Source: Haliea sp964022665
GTDB lineage: Bacteria; Pseudomonadota; Gammaproteobacteria; Pseudomonadales; Halieaceae
Length of the DNA stretch: 64,000 bases
Direction: 5' to 3'
Assembly (NCBI GenBank): GCA_964022665.1
Contig: CAXIDF010000007.1
Location: forward strand, 62,001-126,000
Shown here piece after piece: positions 8,702 through 17,577 of the stretch (positions within the stretch are counted from its first letter, which is position 1; each line of letters opens with the position of its first letter). A program made the translations under genes and the position numbers. The notes beneath the pieces were generated by a model, which saw only the letters and a program-made list of their open reading frames with translations, did not search any database and had not been told where the DNA came from.

Positions 8702-10531
8702 GTGGTTCGAGTGTTTTCGGTATTCGCTGTATGCATGTTTTTCGCCGCCCGTGTTTTCCCGGCGGTGTCGCCTGCCAGTGGTGCGGATCTTTTTGCAACG
8801 CATTGTCTCGCTTGCCACGACGGCGGTGCGCCCAAGGCCCCGCACGTGGTGATGTTGCAGGTGATGAGTCCCGAGAGTGTTCTCGCTGCCATGAACGAAG
8901 GCGTCATGAAGGCGCAGTCTTCGAATTTGAGCCCGGAAGACAAAGTCGCGATTGCCGAATTCATCGGTGGACGCCCATTGAGTGATAAGCCACTTTCGGT
9001 CACGAACTTCTGTTCCCGCGATATTGCCAGACCTGCGTCTGCGCAGTCGGTGCTCAGCTGGGGTATGGGTGACACCAATCCCCGCAGCGTTCCCGGCAGC
9101 GTGTCTGGCATCAACCGCGCCAATGCCGAAACGTTGACGTTGCAATGGGCCTACGCATTTCCAGGCGCAACGCGAGCCCGCTCCCAGCCGACAGTGCATC
9201 AGGGCGTTGTGTACACGGGCACGCAGGATGGTCGTGTTTATGCGATCGATTTGACGTCCGGTTGCACGCATTGGGTTTACCAGGCCAGGGCGGAGGTGCG
9301 CTCTTCGGTGTCGGTCCAGTCTGAAGGCGAAGCGGGAGACATTACGCTCTACTTTGGTGATTTCAATGGCAACGTCTACGCACTCGACGGCGTGAGTGGC
9401 GAAGCGCGTTGGGTCAAGAGTGTAGAAGACCACCCCGATGTGACGATCACGGGCAGCCCCAAGCTGCACCGTGACACACTGTATGTCCCCATGTCCTCAA
9501 GGGAGTGGGCGACGGCGGCAGACCCCTACTACCAATGCTGCACATTCCGCGGTGGCGTGGCGGCCTTCGACCGGCAAACCGGCGCCATTCGCTGGAAGAA
9601 TTACGTGGTGGGCGAAGCGCCTTCCGCGACCGGCAAGGTGAATGTCAGGGACACGCCCGTACTGGCGCCCTCCGGCGCTCCTGTGTGGAACTCCCCCACT
9701 ATCGACGAAGCGCGTGGCTTGCTCTACGTGGGAACCGGCGAGGCTTACAGCTCCCCCGCGCACGAGGCCAGCGATGCCGTGGTCGCCTTTGATCTGGAGA
9801 CGGGAGAGCGGCGCTGGGTGCACCAGGCCCTCGCGGGTGACGCGTGGAATATGAGCTGCAACCTCGCGCAGCCCGACAACTGTCCCAGCGAGGATGGTCC
9901 GGATTTCGATATTGGGGCGTCGACCATTCTGCACCGCGACAGCGATGGACGCGAACGTCTGCTCGTGGGGCAGAAATCCGGTGATGTGTTTGCTCTGGAC
10001 CCGGACGCTGATGGCAAGTTGCTGTGGAAGACGGCTGTCGGGCGAGGCGGGTTCTACGGTGGCGTCCATTGGGGTATGGCGATCGATCCGCGACGTGACG
10101 TGCTCTATGCGCCCATCGCCGACACCGACATCAACGACCGCTTCAAGGGCGAGCGCAAGCCCGGGCTCTTTGCGCTGGATGTGAAGACGGGTGAAATCCT
10201 GTGGGAGTCTCCGGTGGCCCTCGCCTGTGAAGAGGGTGCAGCGCCGGGATGTGACCCCGGGCTCTCGGCCGCAGTCACCGCCACAGACGGTGTTGTTTTC
10301 TCGGGCGCGCTTGATGGCACCCTGCGGGCACACGACAGCAACACGGGCGCAGTCATCTGGTCGTACAACACGGCGCGAACCTTCGACAGTGTCTCCGGCG
10401 TCCCGGGGTATGGCGGGGCCCTTGAGTCTGATGGCCCCGTCCTTGTTGATGGCAGCGTGCTTGTCAATTCCGGTTACCTGTGGGGCGGCCGCTTCCCGGG
10501 CAACGTATTGCTGCATTTCAAGGCGGAGTGA
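8702..10531 (+). CDS. Cytochrome c/PQQ quinohaemoprotein, PVA dehydrogenase-like
   Basis: The 609-aa product has a signal peptide (about 1-27), a cytochrome c domain with haem motif C-L-A-C-H (Cys35, Cys38, His39) to about residue 90, then a PQQ beta-propeller. A vicinal Cys279-Cys280 pair sits in QCCTFRGG, and blades read GQKSGDVFALDPD, TGEILWES and TGAVIWSYN. Polyvinyl-alcohol dehydrogenase (cytochrome) is the nearest named family I recognise. It would oxidise an alcohol in the periplasm and pass electrons to its own haem and on to the respiratory chain. GTG 8702 is chosen because of the GGGAGAG site just upstream and the immediate signal peptide. It lies 78 bp before the E1alpha gene. Confidence 0.9.
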   Translation: MVRVFSVFAVCMFFAARVFPAVSPASGADLFATHCLACHDGGAPKAPHVVMLQVMSPESVLAAMNEGVMKAQSSNLSPEDKVAIAEFIGGRPLSDKPLSVTNFCSRDIARPASAQSVLSWGMGDTNPRSVPGSVSGINRANAETLTLQWAYAFPGATRARSQPTVHQGVVYTGTQDGRVYAIDLTSGCTHWVYQARAEVRSSVSVQSEGEAGDITLYFGDFNGNVYALDGVSGEARWVKSVEDHPDVTITGSPKLHRDTLYVPMSSREWATAADPYYQCCTFRGGVAAFDRQTGAIRWKNYVVGEAPSATGKVNVRDTPVLAPSGAPVWNSPTIDEARGLLYVGTGEAYSSPAHEASDAVVAFDLETGERRWVHQALAGDAWNMSCNLAQPDNCPSEDGPDFDIGASTILHRDSDGRERLLVGQKSGDVFALDPDADGKLLWKTAVGRGGFYGGVHWGMAIDPRRDVLYAPIADTDINDRFKGERKPGLFALDVKTGEILWESPVALACEEGAAPGCDPGLSAAVTATDGVVFSGALDGTLRAHDSNTGAVIWSYNTARTFDSVSGVPGYGGALESDGPVLVDGSVLVNSGYLWGGRFPGNVLLHFKAE

Positions 10532-10609
10532 GGCAGCACAGTGTATTGAGTCGCCTGGTGCACCGCTCCTACGACTCCCACCCACATCAGGAAGTAAGCA
10601 GGTTGAACC

Positions 10610-11605
10610 ATGACAAGACGTAAAGCCACCCGTGGCGTCAAGCTGGATCGTGAACAGCTGCTGCGCGCATACCGAACCATGCGCACCATTCGCGCTTTCG
10701 AAACCCGTATGGGACAAGAGTTCGAGAAGGGTACCGTTCCGGGTTTCACCCACTTGTACTCAGCGCAGGAGGCGATTGCGACAGCGGTCTGCATGAATCT
10801 CACCGACAGTGACTATATAGGAAGCACACACCGCGGGCACGGGCACTCTATTGCCAAGGGCTGCGACGTGAAGGGTATGGCCGCCGAGCTGATGGGCAAG
10901 GCCACCGGCATATGCAAGGGCAAGGGCGGCTCCATGCATGTCGCGGATCTCAGCAAAGGTATGTTGGGTGCCAACGGCATTGTGGGTGGGTCGGCGCCGC
11001 TCTGCGTTGGCGCCGGGCTGAGTGCGAAAACCCGGAATACAGGCGGCGTTGCCGTGTCCTTCATCGGCGACGGCGGCTCCAACGAGGGCGCCGTTTTTGA
11101 ATCGATGAACCTCGCTGTGGTACTCAAGTTGCCCGTTCTGTTCATGTACGAGAATAACGGTTACGGCGAGGCCACCGGCTTCAGTTACGCCGTGGGTTCC
11201 GGTGATATCTCGGGTCGCGCGGGGGCGTTTGGGATGCCCGCTGAAAAAGTCGACGGTACCGACTTTTTCGCCGTGTACGAGGCGGTGCAGCGGGCGGTGC
11301 AGCGGGGTCGCGAGGGCGATGGTCCTTCGGCCATTGAGGCGATGACCACGCGCTTCGGCGGGCACTTTGTGGGTGATCCGCAGCTGTATCGCGCCAAGGG
11401 TGAAGTGGAAAAACAGCGCCGCGAAATGGATTGTATCCCTGTTTTCGTCGACCGCGTGCTCAAGGACAAGTCGGTCACGCGCAAGGCGCTGCAGGATATC
11501 GATGCACAGGTGGAAAGCCTCATAGAGGAGGCTGTCGAAGAAGCCCTTGCAGCGCCTTATCCGGGCCCCGAGGAGCTCTTCACCGACGTCTACAAAACCT
11601 ACTGA
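10610..11605 (+). CDS. 2-oxo acid dehydrogenase E1 alpha (acetoin/pyruvate type)
   Basis: The 331-aa thiamine-diphosphate enzyme subunit carries the TPP motif GDG (153-155) followed by N-N (182-183), and HRGHGHSIAKG, the conserved region near the N terminus. Length and the run KGKGGSMH match acetoin dehydrogenase AcoA and short PdhA proteins. With E1beta it decarboxylates the 2-oxo substrate and transfers the acyl group to the lipoyl arm of E2 in the cytoplasm. It lies 10 bp before E1beta. Pyruvate, acetoin or a branched 2-oxo acid cannot be told apart from sequence alone. Confidence 0.92.
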   Translation: MTRRKATRGVKLDREQLLRAYRTMRTIRAFETRMGQEFEKGTVPGFTHLYSAQEAIATAVCMNLTDSDYIGSTHRGHGHSIAKGCDVKGMAAELMGKATGICKGKGGSMHVADLSKGMLGANGIVGGSAPLCVGAGLSAKTRNTGGVAVSFIGDGGSNEGAVFESMNLAVVLKLPVLFMYENNGYGEATGFSYAVGSGDISGRAGAFGMPAEKVDGTDFFAVYEAVQRAVQRGREGDGPSAIEAMTTRFGGHFVGDPQLYRAKGEVEKQRREMDCIPVFVDRVLKDKSVTRKALQDIDAQVESLIEEAVEEALAAPYPGPEELFTDVYKTY

Positions 11606-11615
11606 GTACTGTTTC

Positions 11616-12629
11616 ATGCCTAAGAAGACGATACGAGATGTAATTCACGACACGGTTCAGTCCGAGATGCGCCGGGATCCCACTGTCATTCTCATGGGTG
11701 AGGATGTAGCGGGAGGCGCAGGGTGTAGCGGGGAAGACGACGCCTTCGGCGGCGCGTTCGGTTTCTACAAGGGATTGGTCGGGGAGTTTGGACGTGGGCG
11801 CATCATCGATACGCCTATTTCCGAAGCGGCCTATATCGGCGCGGCAGCGGGTGCGGCAATGACCGGGTTGCGCCCGATAGCGGACCTCCAGTTCTTCGAC
11901 TTCCTCGGGGTGTGTTTTGACCAGATCTACAACCAGATGGCGAAGTTCCGCTACATGTTTGGCGGCAAGTCGGATACCCCGTTGGTCATTCTCTCGCTGG
12001 TGGGCGCAGGGCTTCGCTGTGGTGCACAGCATTCGCAGAGCCTGCATCCCCAAGTGACGGCGGTGCCGGGCTTGAAGGTTGTGATGCCCGAAAACGCCTA
12101 CGACACCAAGGGACTGCTTTTAACCGCTATCCGCGACGACGACCCGGTCATCTTTCTGCTGCACAAGCTGCAGTTCGAGAATGCCTGCGAGGTGCCGGAT
12201 GAAGAATACCTGATTCCCTTTGGTGAGGCGTCATTTGTCAGGGAGGGTACCGACGTCACGGTTGTGGCCTTTTCGGCTATGGTGGCAAAGGCCGTTGCTG
12301 TGGCGGACCGGCTGCGCGAGGAAGGGATTTCGGTCGAGGTAATTGACCCGCGAACAACCTCTCCGCTGGACGAAGAGGCCATTCTGGAGAGTGTCGAGAT
12401 GACGGGGCGGCTCGTTGTTGTTGACGAAGCCTGGGAGCGTTGCAGTGTTGCTGCAGATATCTCCAGTATCGTGGCGCGCAAGGCGTTCGGCGCCCTGCAA
12501 GCCCCGATAATGACCGTTACCGCGCCGCACACGCCGGCACCGTTCAGTCCGGTGCTGGAAGATCTCTATATTCCCGGTGAAGACGATATTGAAAGTGCCA
12601 TACGTGAGGTGATCGCGTATCGGCGCTAG
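11616..12629 (+). CDS. 2-oxo acid dehydrogenase E1 beta (acetoin/pyruvate type)
   Basis: The 337-aa product has the transketolase pyrimidine-binding domain (about 1-180; MGEDVAGGAG, DTPISEAAYIGAAAGAAMTG) and the C-terminal transketolase domain (about 205-330; DPRTTSPLDEEAI, VVVDEAWE). These are the hallmarks of AcoB/PdhB. I chose ATG 11616, since the longer frame upstream overlaps the E1alpha gene and encodes nothing family-like. The gene is translated with E1alpha to form the alpha2beta2 E1. It is followed by a quinohaemoprotein gene rather than directly by E2. Confidence 0.92.
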   Translation: MPKKTIRDVIHDTVQSEMRRDPTVILMGEDVAGGAGCSGEDDAFGGAFGFYKGLVGEFGRGRIIDTPISEAAYIGAAAGAAMTGLRPIADLQFFDFLGVCFDQIYNQMAKFRYMFGGKSDTPLVILSLVGAGLRCGAQHSQSLHPQVTAVPGLKVVMPENAYDTKGLLLTAIRDDDPVIFLLHKLQFENACEVPDEEYLIPFGEASFVREGTDVTVVAFSAMVAKAVAVADRLREEGISVEVIDPRTTSPLDEEAILESVEMTGRLVVVDEAWERCSVAADISSIVARKAFGALQAPIMTVTAPHTPAPFSPVLEDLYIPGEDDIESAIREVIAYRR

Positions 12630-12673
12630 CGCGATGCCTGCGGATTTGCACAGTCGCTTTGAGGGTGGAGTAA

Positions 12674-14554
12674 ATGGTGTTTCGCTGTTTTTTGTTGATC
12701 TTGTTACTGGCGGTGTTGCCGGGATCCTTCCTGTCTGCTTCCCCGCTGGAGCGAGAGGCTACCGCGTCCAACCACCCCGGTCGCGGGCTATTCGCTGAGC
12801 ATTGTGCCAGCTGCCATACCGGTAGCGTGCCCAAGGCCCCGGGGCTGGAGATGATGGGCTATATGGCGCCAGCAGCACTCGCGCGTGTGCTTGAGCAAGG
12901 TGTCATGCAGCCGATGGCGGCGCATCTGTCCGCCGTCGAAAAAAATCAGCTGATTGCATTTGTCAGTGGTAAAGAGCCTGCAGCAGGAGAGGTTGAAGCG
13001 CCCCTGCTCTGGTGCCAGTCGGCACGGAAGACGTCGGCCGAGGCCGGCGCAAGTACTGTGGGTTGGGGTGTAACGCACGCCAACACGCGAGCCTACACGG
13101 CCGAGTTGTCCAGGCTCAACCGCGGCAATGTCGGGCAGCTGCGGCTGAAATGGGCGTTCGGCTTTCCCGATGCGGTGCGGGCGCGATCGCAACCCCTGAT
13201 CGCGGGCGAGCGCATTTTTGTCGGCAGTCAGGACGGGACGGTGTATGCGCTGAGCCGCGAGACTGGCTGCATCCACTGGCGCTTTTTCGCACGTAGCGAA
13301 GTACGAACCGGCATCATCATGGCAACTGAGCAGGGCACCGGGTCGCTGCTATTGTTCGGTGACTACCTGGGCTACGTGTACGCGATTGACCCCGAAAACG
13401 GTGCGCTGCGCTGGGACAGAAAAGTGGACGAGCATCCCGCCGCCACGATAACGGGTACCCCTGCACTGCACGGCAACGCCGTCTACGTGCCGGTAACCTC
13501 TCTGGAGGTGGCCAGTGCGGCACGCGGCACGTATCCCTGCTGCACGTTCAGGGGAGCAGTTGCGGCTTACGACTGGCGCAGCGGCGAGCCGCGCTGGAAA
13601 ACCTACAGCATTGCCGAGACGCCGCAGCGTGTTGGAGAAAACGGGAAAGGTGTTGCGCGCTATGCTCCCTCGGGCGCGGGCATTTGGAATACACCGACGA
13701 TTGACCCGGAACGTGGCGTACTTTACGTGGGCACCGGACAGAACTACTCGTCACCGACATCGGCCACCAGCGATGCGGTATTGGCTTTTGAGCTGGAAAC
13801 GGGCGCATTGCGTTGGGCTTTTCAGACCCGCCGGGATGCCTGGAATACAGCGTGTGAGCTGGCAGACAGGACCAACTGCCCCGAAGAGGCCGGCGACGAT
13901 TCCGACATGGATATTGGCGCTGCCATTGTTTTGACACGAGGCAACGACGGTAAAGATTACCTGCTTGCCGGGCAGAAGTCGGGGCATGTCTGGGCGCTGC
14001 AGCCCGAGGGTGGCGATGTGGTCTGGCAACGCAAGCTAGGTCGTGGCGGCATGCTGGGCGGGGTGCACTTCGGCATGGCAGCCACGCAAGGCACGCTGGT
14101 TGTGCCGATCAATGATGAGGACGTGCAGTTGAGCACATCGGCGACTGGCAGTCGCTGGAATGGTGAGCAGCGACCGGGTGTTTACGCACTGGATGTCGCC
14201 AGCGGGGAGCCCCTGTGGTCGTGGCCAGCGCAAGACGTGTGTGACGGGCGGCCCCTGTGCAAATCCGGACACAGCGCACCGGCGACGGTGACCGACGAGC
14301 TGGTCATCACCGGCAGTCTGGATGGTCACATCCGTATCCATGATCTGCGCGATGGCAAGTTGCTCTGGCAGCACGATACGGTGCGCGACTACCAAACGCC
14401 CGGAGGAGGCGTTGCTCGTGGTGGCGCGATGGCCGGTGGCGCTGGCGCCGTTTTACAGGACGGAATGCTGTTAATGAATTCCGGCTACATGTTGGTACAT
14501 CACATGCCGGGAAATGTGTTGCTTGCGTTTGAGCTGGCTGTCGACGACGAGTAG
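12674..14554 (+). CDS. Cytochrome c/PQQ quinohaemoprotein, PVA dehydrogenase-like
   Basis: The 626-aa paralogue of the 8702 gene has a signal peptide (about 1-22), haem motif C-A-S-C-H (Cys44, Cys47, His48), a vicinal Cys289-Cys290 pair in PCCTFRGA, and propeller blades such as GQKSGHVWALQPE and SGEPLWSWP. It is a periplasmic quinohaemoprotein. It sits between E1beta and E2 of a cytoplasmic complex, with 44 bp upstream and 62 bp downstream, so it is almost certainly co-expressed with the complex. That pairing suggests the alcohol it oxidises feeds the oxo acid handled by the complex. Confidence 0.9.
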   Translation: MVFRCFLLILLLAVLPGSFLSASPLEREATASNHPGRGLFAEHCASCHTGSVPKAPGLEMMGYMAPAALARVLEQGVMQPMAAHLSAVEKNQLIAFVSGKEPAAGEVEAPLLWCQSARKTSAEAGASTVGWGVTHANTRAYTAELSRLNRGNVGQLRLKWAFGFPDAVRARSQPLIAGERIFVGSQDGTVYALSRETGCIHWRFFARSEVRTGIIMATEQGTGSLLLFGDYLGYVYAIDPENGALRWDRKVDEHPAATITGTPALHGNAVYVPVTSLEVASAARGTYPCCTFRGAVAAYDWRSGEPRWKTYSIAETPQRVGENGKGVARYAPSGAGIWNTPTIDPERGVLYVGTGQNYSSPTSATSDAVLAFELETGALRWAFQTRRDAWNTACELADRTNCPEEAGDDSDMDIGAAIVLTRGNDGKDYLLAGQKSGHVWALQPEGGDVVWQRKLGRGGMLGGVHFGMAATQGTLVVPINDEDVQLSTSATGSRWNGEQRPGVYALDVASGEPLWSWPAQDVCDGRPLCKSGHSAPATVTDELVITGSLDGHIRIHDLRDGKLLWQHDTVRDYQTPGGGVARGGAMAGGAGAVLQDGMLLMNSGYMLVHHMPGNVLLAFELAVDDE

Positions 14555-14571
14555 CCCTGACGGTTAACTGA

Positions 14572-14588
14572 GCGCTGTCTGACAGCGC
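14572..14588. promoter_or_regulatory. 17-bp perfect palindrome upstream of E2
   Basis: GCGCTGTC-T-GACAGCGC lies between the quinohaemoprotein stop (14554) and the E2 start (14617). The single central base makes a tight RNA hairpin unlikely to be the point, so a protein-binding site is as likely as a weak transcript hairpin. No T-run follows. Confidence 0.4.
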
Positions 14589-14616
14589 ACGGGAATATGA
14601 TGGCGGAGTGCAGTGA

Positions 14617-16113
14617 ATGAGTGGGATCAGTACAGTCACCATGCCCAAGTGGGGGATGGAGATGGTCGAAGGCGAGATCGCCGAATGGCACGTCAGTGAA
14701 GGCGATACGATTGCCGAGGGCGATGATCTCCTGGATGTGGAGACCAGCAAAATCGTCAATACCGTGACCGCACCCGCGGGCGGCGTTGTGAAGCGCCTGC
14801 TGTCGGCAGTGGGTGACCTGGTGCCGGTCGGTGAGGTGTTGGCGGTGATTGCGGCTGCGGATACGTCCGATGACGAAATCGAGAAGTTACTTGCGGGGTC
14901 GGTGCGCAAGGCGGCGCCGGCGAAAGCGGCAGATGAGGCTGCTACCCCGGAACCCCAGCCGGCGCCTGCGACAGCGGCAGCGAGCGAAAAACCTGCCAGT
15001 CCTGCTGCCTTGTCAACAGGCGCTAATACAACGGCGCTGTCGGCGGGGCCGGACGACAGCGCCGTTGCGGCAACGCCGGTGGCGCGTCGGATCGCGCGGG
15101 AGCAGGGGATTAATTTGCATCAGGTGGTCGCCTCTGGGCGACACGGCAGGGTCACCCTGGGCGATCTCGAAGCGGCATTGCAGCCCAGCGGACGGAGCGT
15201 GCCCAGGCCTTACTCGGCGGCGCGCCCCGAGCTGCGGCCAGCGCGGGATGACAGTGCATTGGCGGCGACGCCCGTCGCGCGACGGCTCGCCCGTGAACTG
15301 GGCATTAATCTGCATGACTGCCTCAGCAGCGGCCGTCACGGTCGCGTCAGCAAGGCCGACGTTGAAGCAGCCGCATCGCGAGCCTCCATCAATACCACTG
15401 CCGCAAAGAGCACCGGGTCTTGTGCGTCATCGGTGGCCGAGTCCCGGCCGCTATCCGGCATGCGCAGGACAATTGCGACGCGCCTGCAGATCTCCAAGCG
15501 CGAAGCGCCCCATTTTCGCGTGCAGGTGGACGTGGAGGTGGATGCGTTGCTGGCGGTGAGAAAGCAGCTCAACCAGCAATACAGCGAAGCGAAAGTGTCA
15601 CTCAACGATCTGCTGGTGAAAGCCAGTGCCTGTGCGCTGGCCGCCGTCCCCGGTGTGAACGTGCAGTTTGATGGCGACACGGTACAACACTACGCCGATG
15701 CGGATATCGCTGTTGCGGTGGCGCTCGACGAGGGGTTGATAACGCCCATCGTGCGTGCTGCGAACCACAAAGGCGTGCTGGCGATTTCCAACGAGATCCG
15801 TGATTTGGCAACCCGGGCCAAGCTGGGTTCTCTGCAGCCGGAAGAGTTTCAGGGCGGCACGTTCAGCATTTCCAACCTGGGGATGTTCGGTGTTGACCGG
15901 TTCGATGCGATCATCAATAGCCCGCAGGGTTCGATACTGGCTGTGGGTAGTGCAGGCGAGCGCCCTGTGGTCCGGCACGGTGAGCTCACCGTCGCAACCG
16001 TGATGACGCTCACGCTGTCCTGCGATCATCGTATTATTGATGGCGCGCTCGCGGCCCGGTTTCTCGCCGCACTCAGGGCTTTCCTGGAAACACCAGCCAC
16101 CATGTTGGCCTGA
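14617..16113 (+). CDS. Dihydrolipoyl acyltransferase E2 with duplicated E3-binding domain
   Basis: The 498-aa product has an N-terminal lipoyl domain with acceptor Lys45 (VETSKIVN), an Ala/Pro linker, and two peripheral-subunit-binding domains (about 148-190 and 213-255) that are nearly identical (ATPVARRIAREQGINLH and ATPVARRLARELGINLH). The catalytic core from about 275 ends with CDHRIIDG, the active-site His motif. It transfers the acyl group from lipoamide to CoA. One E3-binding domain is the norm, so the tandem copy is unusual. It lies 11 bp before the E3 gene. Confidence 0.93.
   Translation: MSGISTVTMPKWGMEMVEGEIAEWHVSEGDTIAEGDDLLDVETSKIVNTVTAPAGGVVKRLLSAVGDLVPVGEVLAVIAAADTSDDEIEKLLAGSVRKAAPAKAADEAATPEPQPAPATAAASEKPASPAALSTGANTTALSAGPDDSAVAATPVARRIAREQGINLHQVVASGRHGRVTLGDLEAALQPSGRSVPRPYSAARPELRPARDDSALAATPVARRLARELGINLHDCLSSGRHGRVSKADVEAAASRASINTTAAKSTGSCASSVAESRPLSGMRRTIATRLQISKREAPHFRVQVDVEVDALLAVRKQLNQQYSEAKVSLNDLLVKASACALAAVPGVNVQFDGDTVQHYADADIAVAVALDEGLITPIVRAANHKGVLAISNEIRDLATRAKLGSLQPEEFQGGTFSISNLGMFGVDRFDAIINSPQGSILAVGSAGERPVVRHGELTVATVMTLTLSCDHRIIDGALAARFLAALRAFLETPATMLA
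15055..15378 (+). repeat. Tandem in-gene duplication of E3-binding domain
   Basis: Two copies of about 130 bp, beginning near 15055 and 15250, encode the two subunit-binding domains of E2. Their protein sequences match at roughly three of four positions over about 43 residues. They are separated by a Pro/Arg/Ser-rich linker. Confidence 0.85.
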
Positions 16114-16124
16114 GGAGCGCTGGA

Positions 16125-17528
16125 TTGAAAACGCGCTATGACTTGATGGTGGTGGGAGGTGGCCCGGGTGGCTACGTTGCTGCCATTCGCGCCTCGCAGT
16201 TGGGGTTTCGCACGGCACTTGTGGAGCGCGAATCCCTGGGTGGGGTGTGCCTGAATTGGGGGTGTATTCCCACCAAGGCGTTATTGCAGGGAGCCGAGAT
16301 CGCACACACTCTCAGAACGGCGGGTGAGTTTGGATTCACCGTTGGCCCGACCTCTCTTGATCTCGATGTGCTTGTCGGTCGCAGCCGCTCAGTCGCAGCG
16401 CGCCTGAGTGATGGGATTGCGCAGTTGCTGCGCAAGCATAACGTGGACCATATCAAGGGCGAGGCCAGTCTGGCGGGCAAGTGCCTGCTGAGCGTGGAAG
16501 ATGGCAGTGGCCCCCAAACCTACCACGTCGATCATATCCTGCTGGCCACTGGTGCCCGCCCACGGCAATTGCCGGGTGTGGTGGTGGATGGAGAGCGGAT
16601 ATGGGGTGCCAGAGAAGCGATGACGCCGACGCAGGTGCCGGAGCGTCTGCTGGTTATTGGCGCCGGTGCGATAGGCGTGGAGTTTGCCAGCCTGTACGCG
16701 GACCTCGGTAGCCAGGTCACGCTGGTGGAGATGGCCAGCGATATACTGCCCGGTGCCGACGAAGAGATAGCCACCCGCGCCCACGCGGCTTTGGCTGAAC
16801 GTGGTATCCGTATTCTCACCCGGCACGCGCTGCTTAAGCTCGAGCATCAAGGCCGTGATGGGGTATCTGCGACGCTGGCGCCCACCGGAGACGCTGCCCC
16901 GGTTCATGTAGCGGCGGACCGCGCGATCCTCGCGGTAGGCGTGACCGGCAATGTCGAAGGCCTTGGTCTGGAGGGGCTCGGTGCCCAGGTGCAAGGCGGC
17001 TTCATCGTCACCAACGACTGGGGCCATACCGGCGTTGTTGGGCTCTATGCCATTGGAGATGTGGCGGGCCCGCCCTGGTTGGCCCACAAGGCCAGTCAGG
17101 AGGGTGTGCAGTGCGTAGAGCACATCGCCGGAATAGGTCGTGGCCAGCCGCTGCAGGCCACCAGGATTCCCACCTGTATTTACAGCCGGCCGCAAATTGC
17201 CAGCGTCGGTTTGACTGAGGCGCAGGTGCAAGCCGCCGGGCGCCCCTACCGTGTGGGCCGCGCGCCTCTGCAGGCTAATGGGAAGGCGCTGGCCATGGGG
17301 GAGGGCAATGGATTGGTGAAGACGCTCTTTGATGAGGTCACCGGTGAACTTCTCGGCGCCCACCTGATCGGGCCAGAGGTGACCGAACTGGTGCAGGGTT
17401 TCACCGTGGCGCGTCAGCTTGAGGCGACGGAAAACGACCTGTTGGACACCGTTTTTCCGCACCCAACCCTGTCGGAGTCCATGCACGAATCGGTCTTGGA
17501 CGCTCTGCACCGTGCGATCCATCACTAG
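16125..17528 (+). CDS. lpdA: Dihydrolipoyl dehydrogenase (E3)
   Basis: The 467-aa flavoprotein has an N-terminal FAD motif (GGGPGGY), redox disulphide C-L-N-W-G-C, NAD motif GAGAIGVEF, a second FAD contact (YAIGDV) and the C-terminal H-P-T-L-S-E dyad. It reoxidises the E2 dihydrolipoamide using NAD+. The start is TTG 16125, directly after a GAGGAGC site overlapping the E2 stop; the next ATG would remove the start of the FAD-binding strand. This completes the E1alpha, E1beta, E2 and E3 set. Confidence 0.94.
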   Translation: MKTRYDLMVVGGGPGGYVAAIRASQLGFRTALVERESLGGVCLNWGCIPTKALLQGAEIAHTLRTAGEFGFTVGPTSLDLDVLVGRSRSVAARLSDGIAQLLRKHNVDHIKGEASLAGKCLLSVEDGSGPQTYHVDHILLATGARPRQLPGVVVDGERIWGAREAMTPTQVPERLLVIGAGAIGVEFASLYADLGSQVTLVEMASDILPGADEEIATRAHAALAERGIRILTRHALLKLEHQGRDGVSATLAPTGDAAPVHVAADRAILAVGVTGNVEGLGLEGLGAQVQGGFIVTNDWGHTGVVGLYAIGDVAGPPWLAHKASQEGVQCVEHIAGIGRGQPLQATRIPTCIYSRPQIASVGLTEAQVQAAGRPYRVGRAPLQANGKALAMGEGNGLVKTLFDEVTGELLGAHLIGPEVTELVQGFTVARQLEATENDLLDTVFPHPTLSESMHESVLDALHRAIHH

Positions 17529-17577
17529 ACATGCGTCCACGGTTTGCATGACGAATAAACAGGAGGGAGGCTAGCGT

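Noticed and set aside
9497..10753. A 418-codon minus-strand frame opposite the 8702 quinohaemoprotein
   Set aside because: Composition is Arg/His/Gly-rich shadow sequence, and the opposite strand encodes clear PQQ-propeller motifs.
16389..17549. A 386-codon minus-strand frame opposite the E3 gene
   Set aside because: The plus strand has all dihydrolipoyl dehydrogenase motifs, and the minus frame shows no family character.
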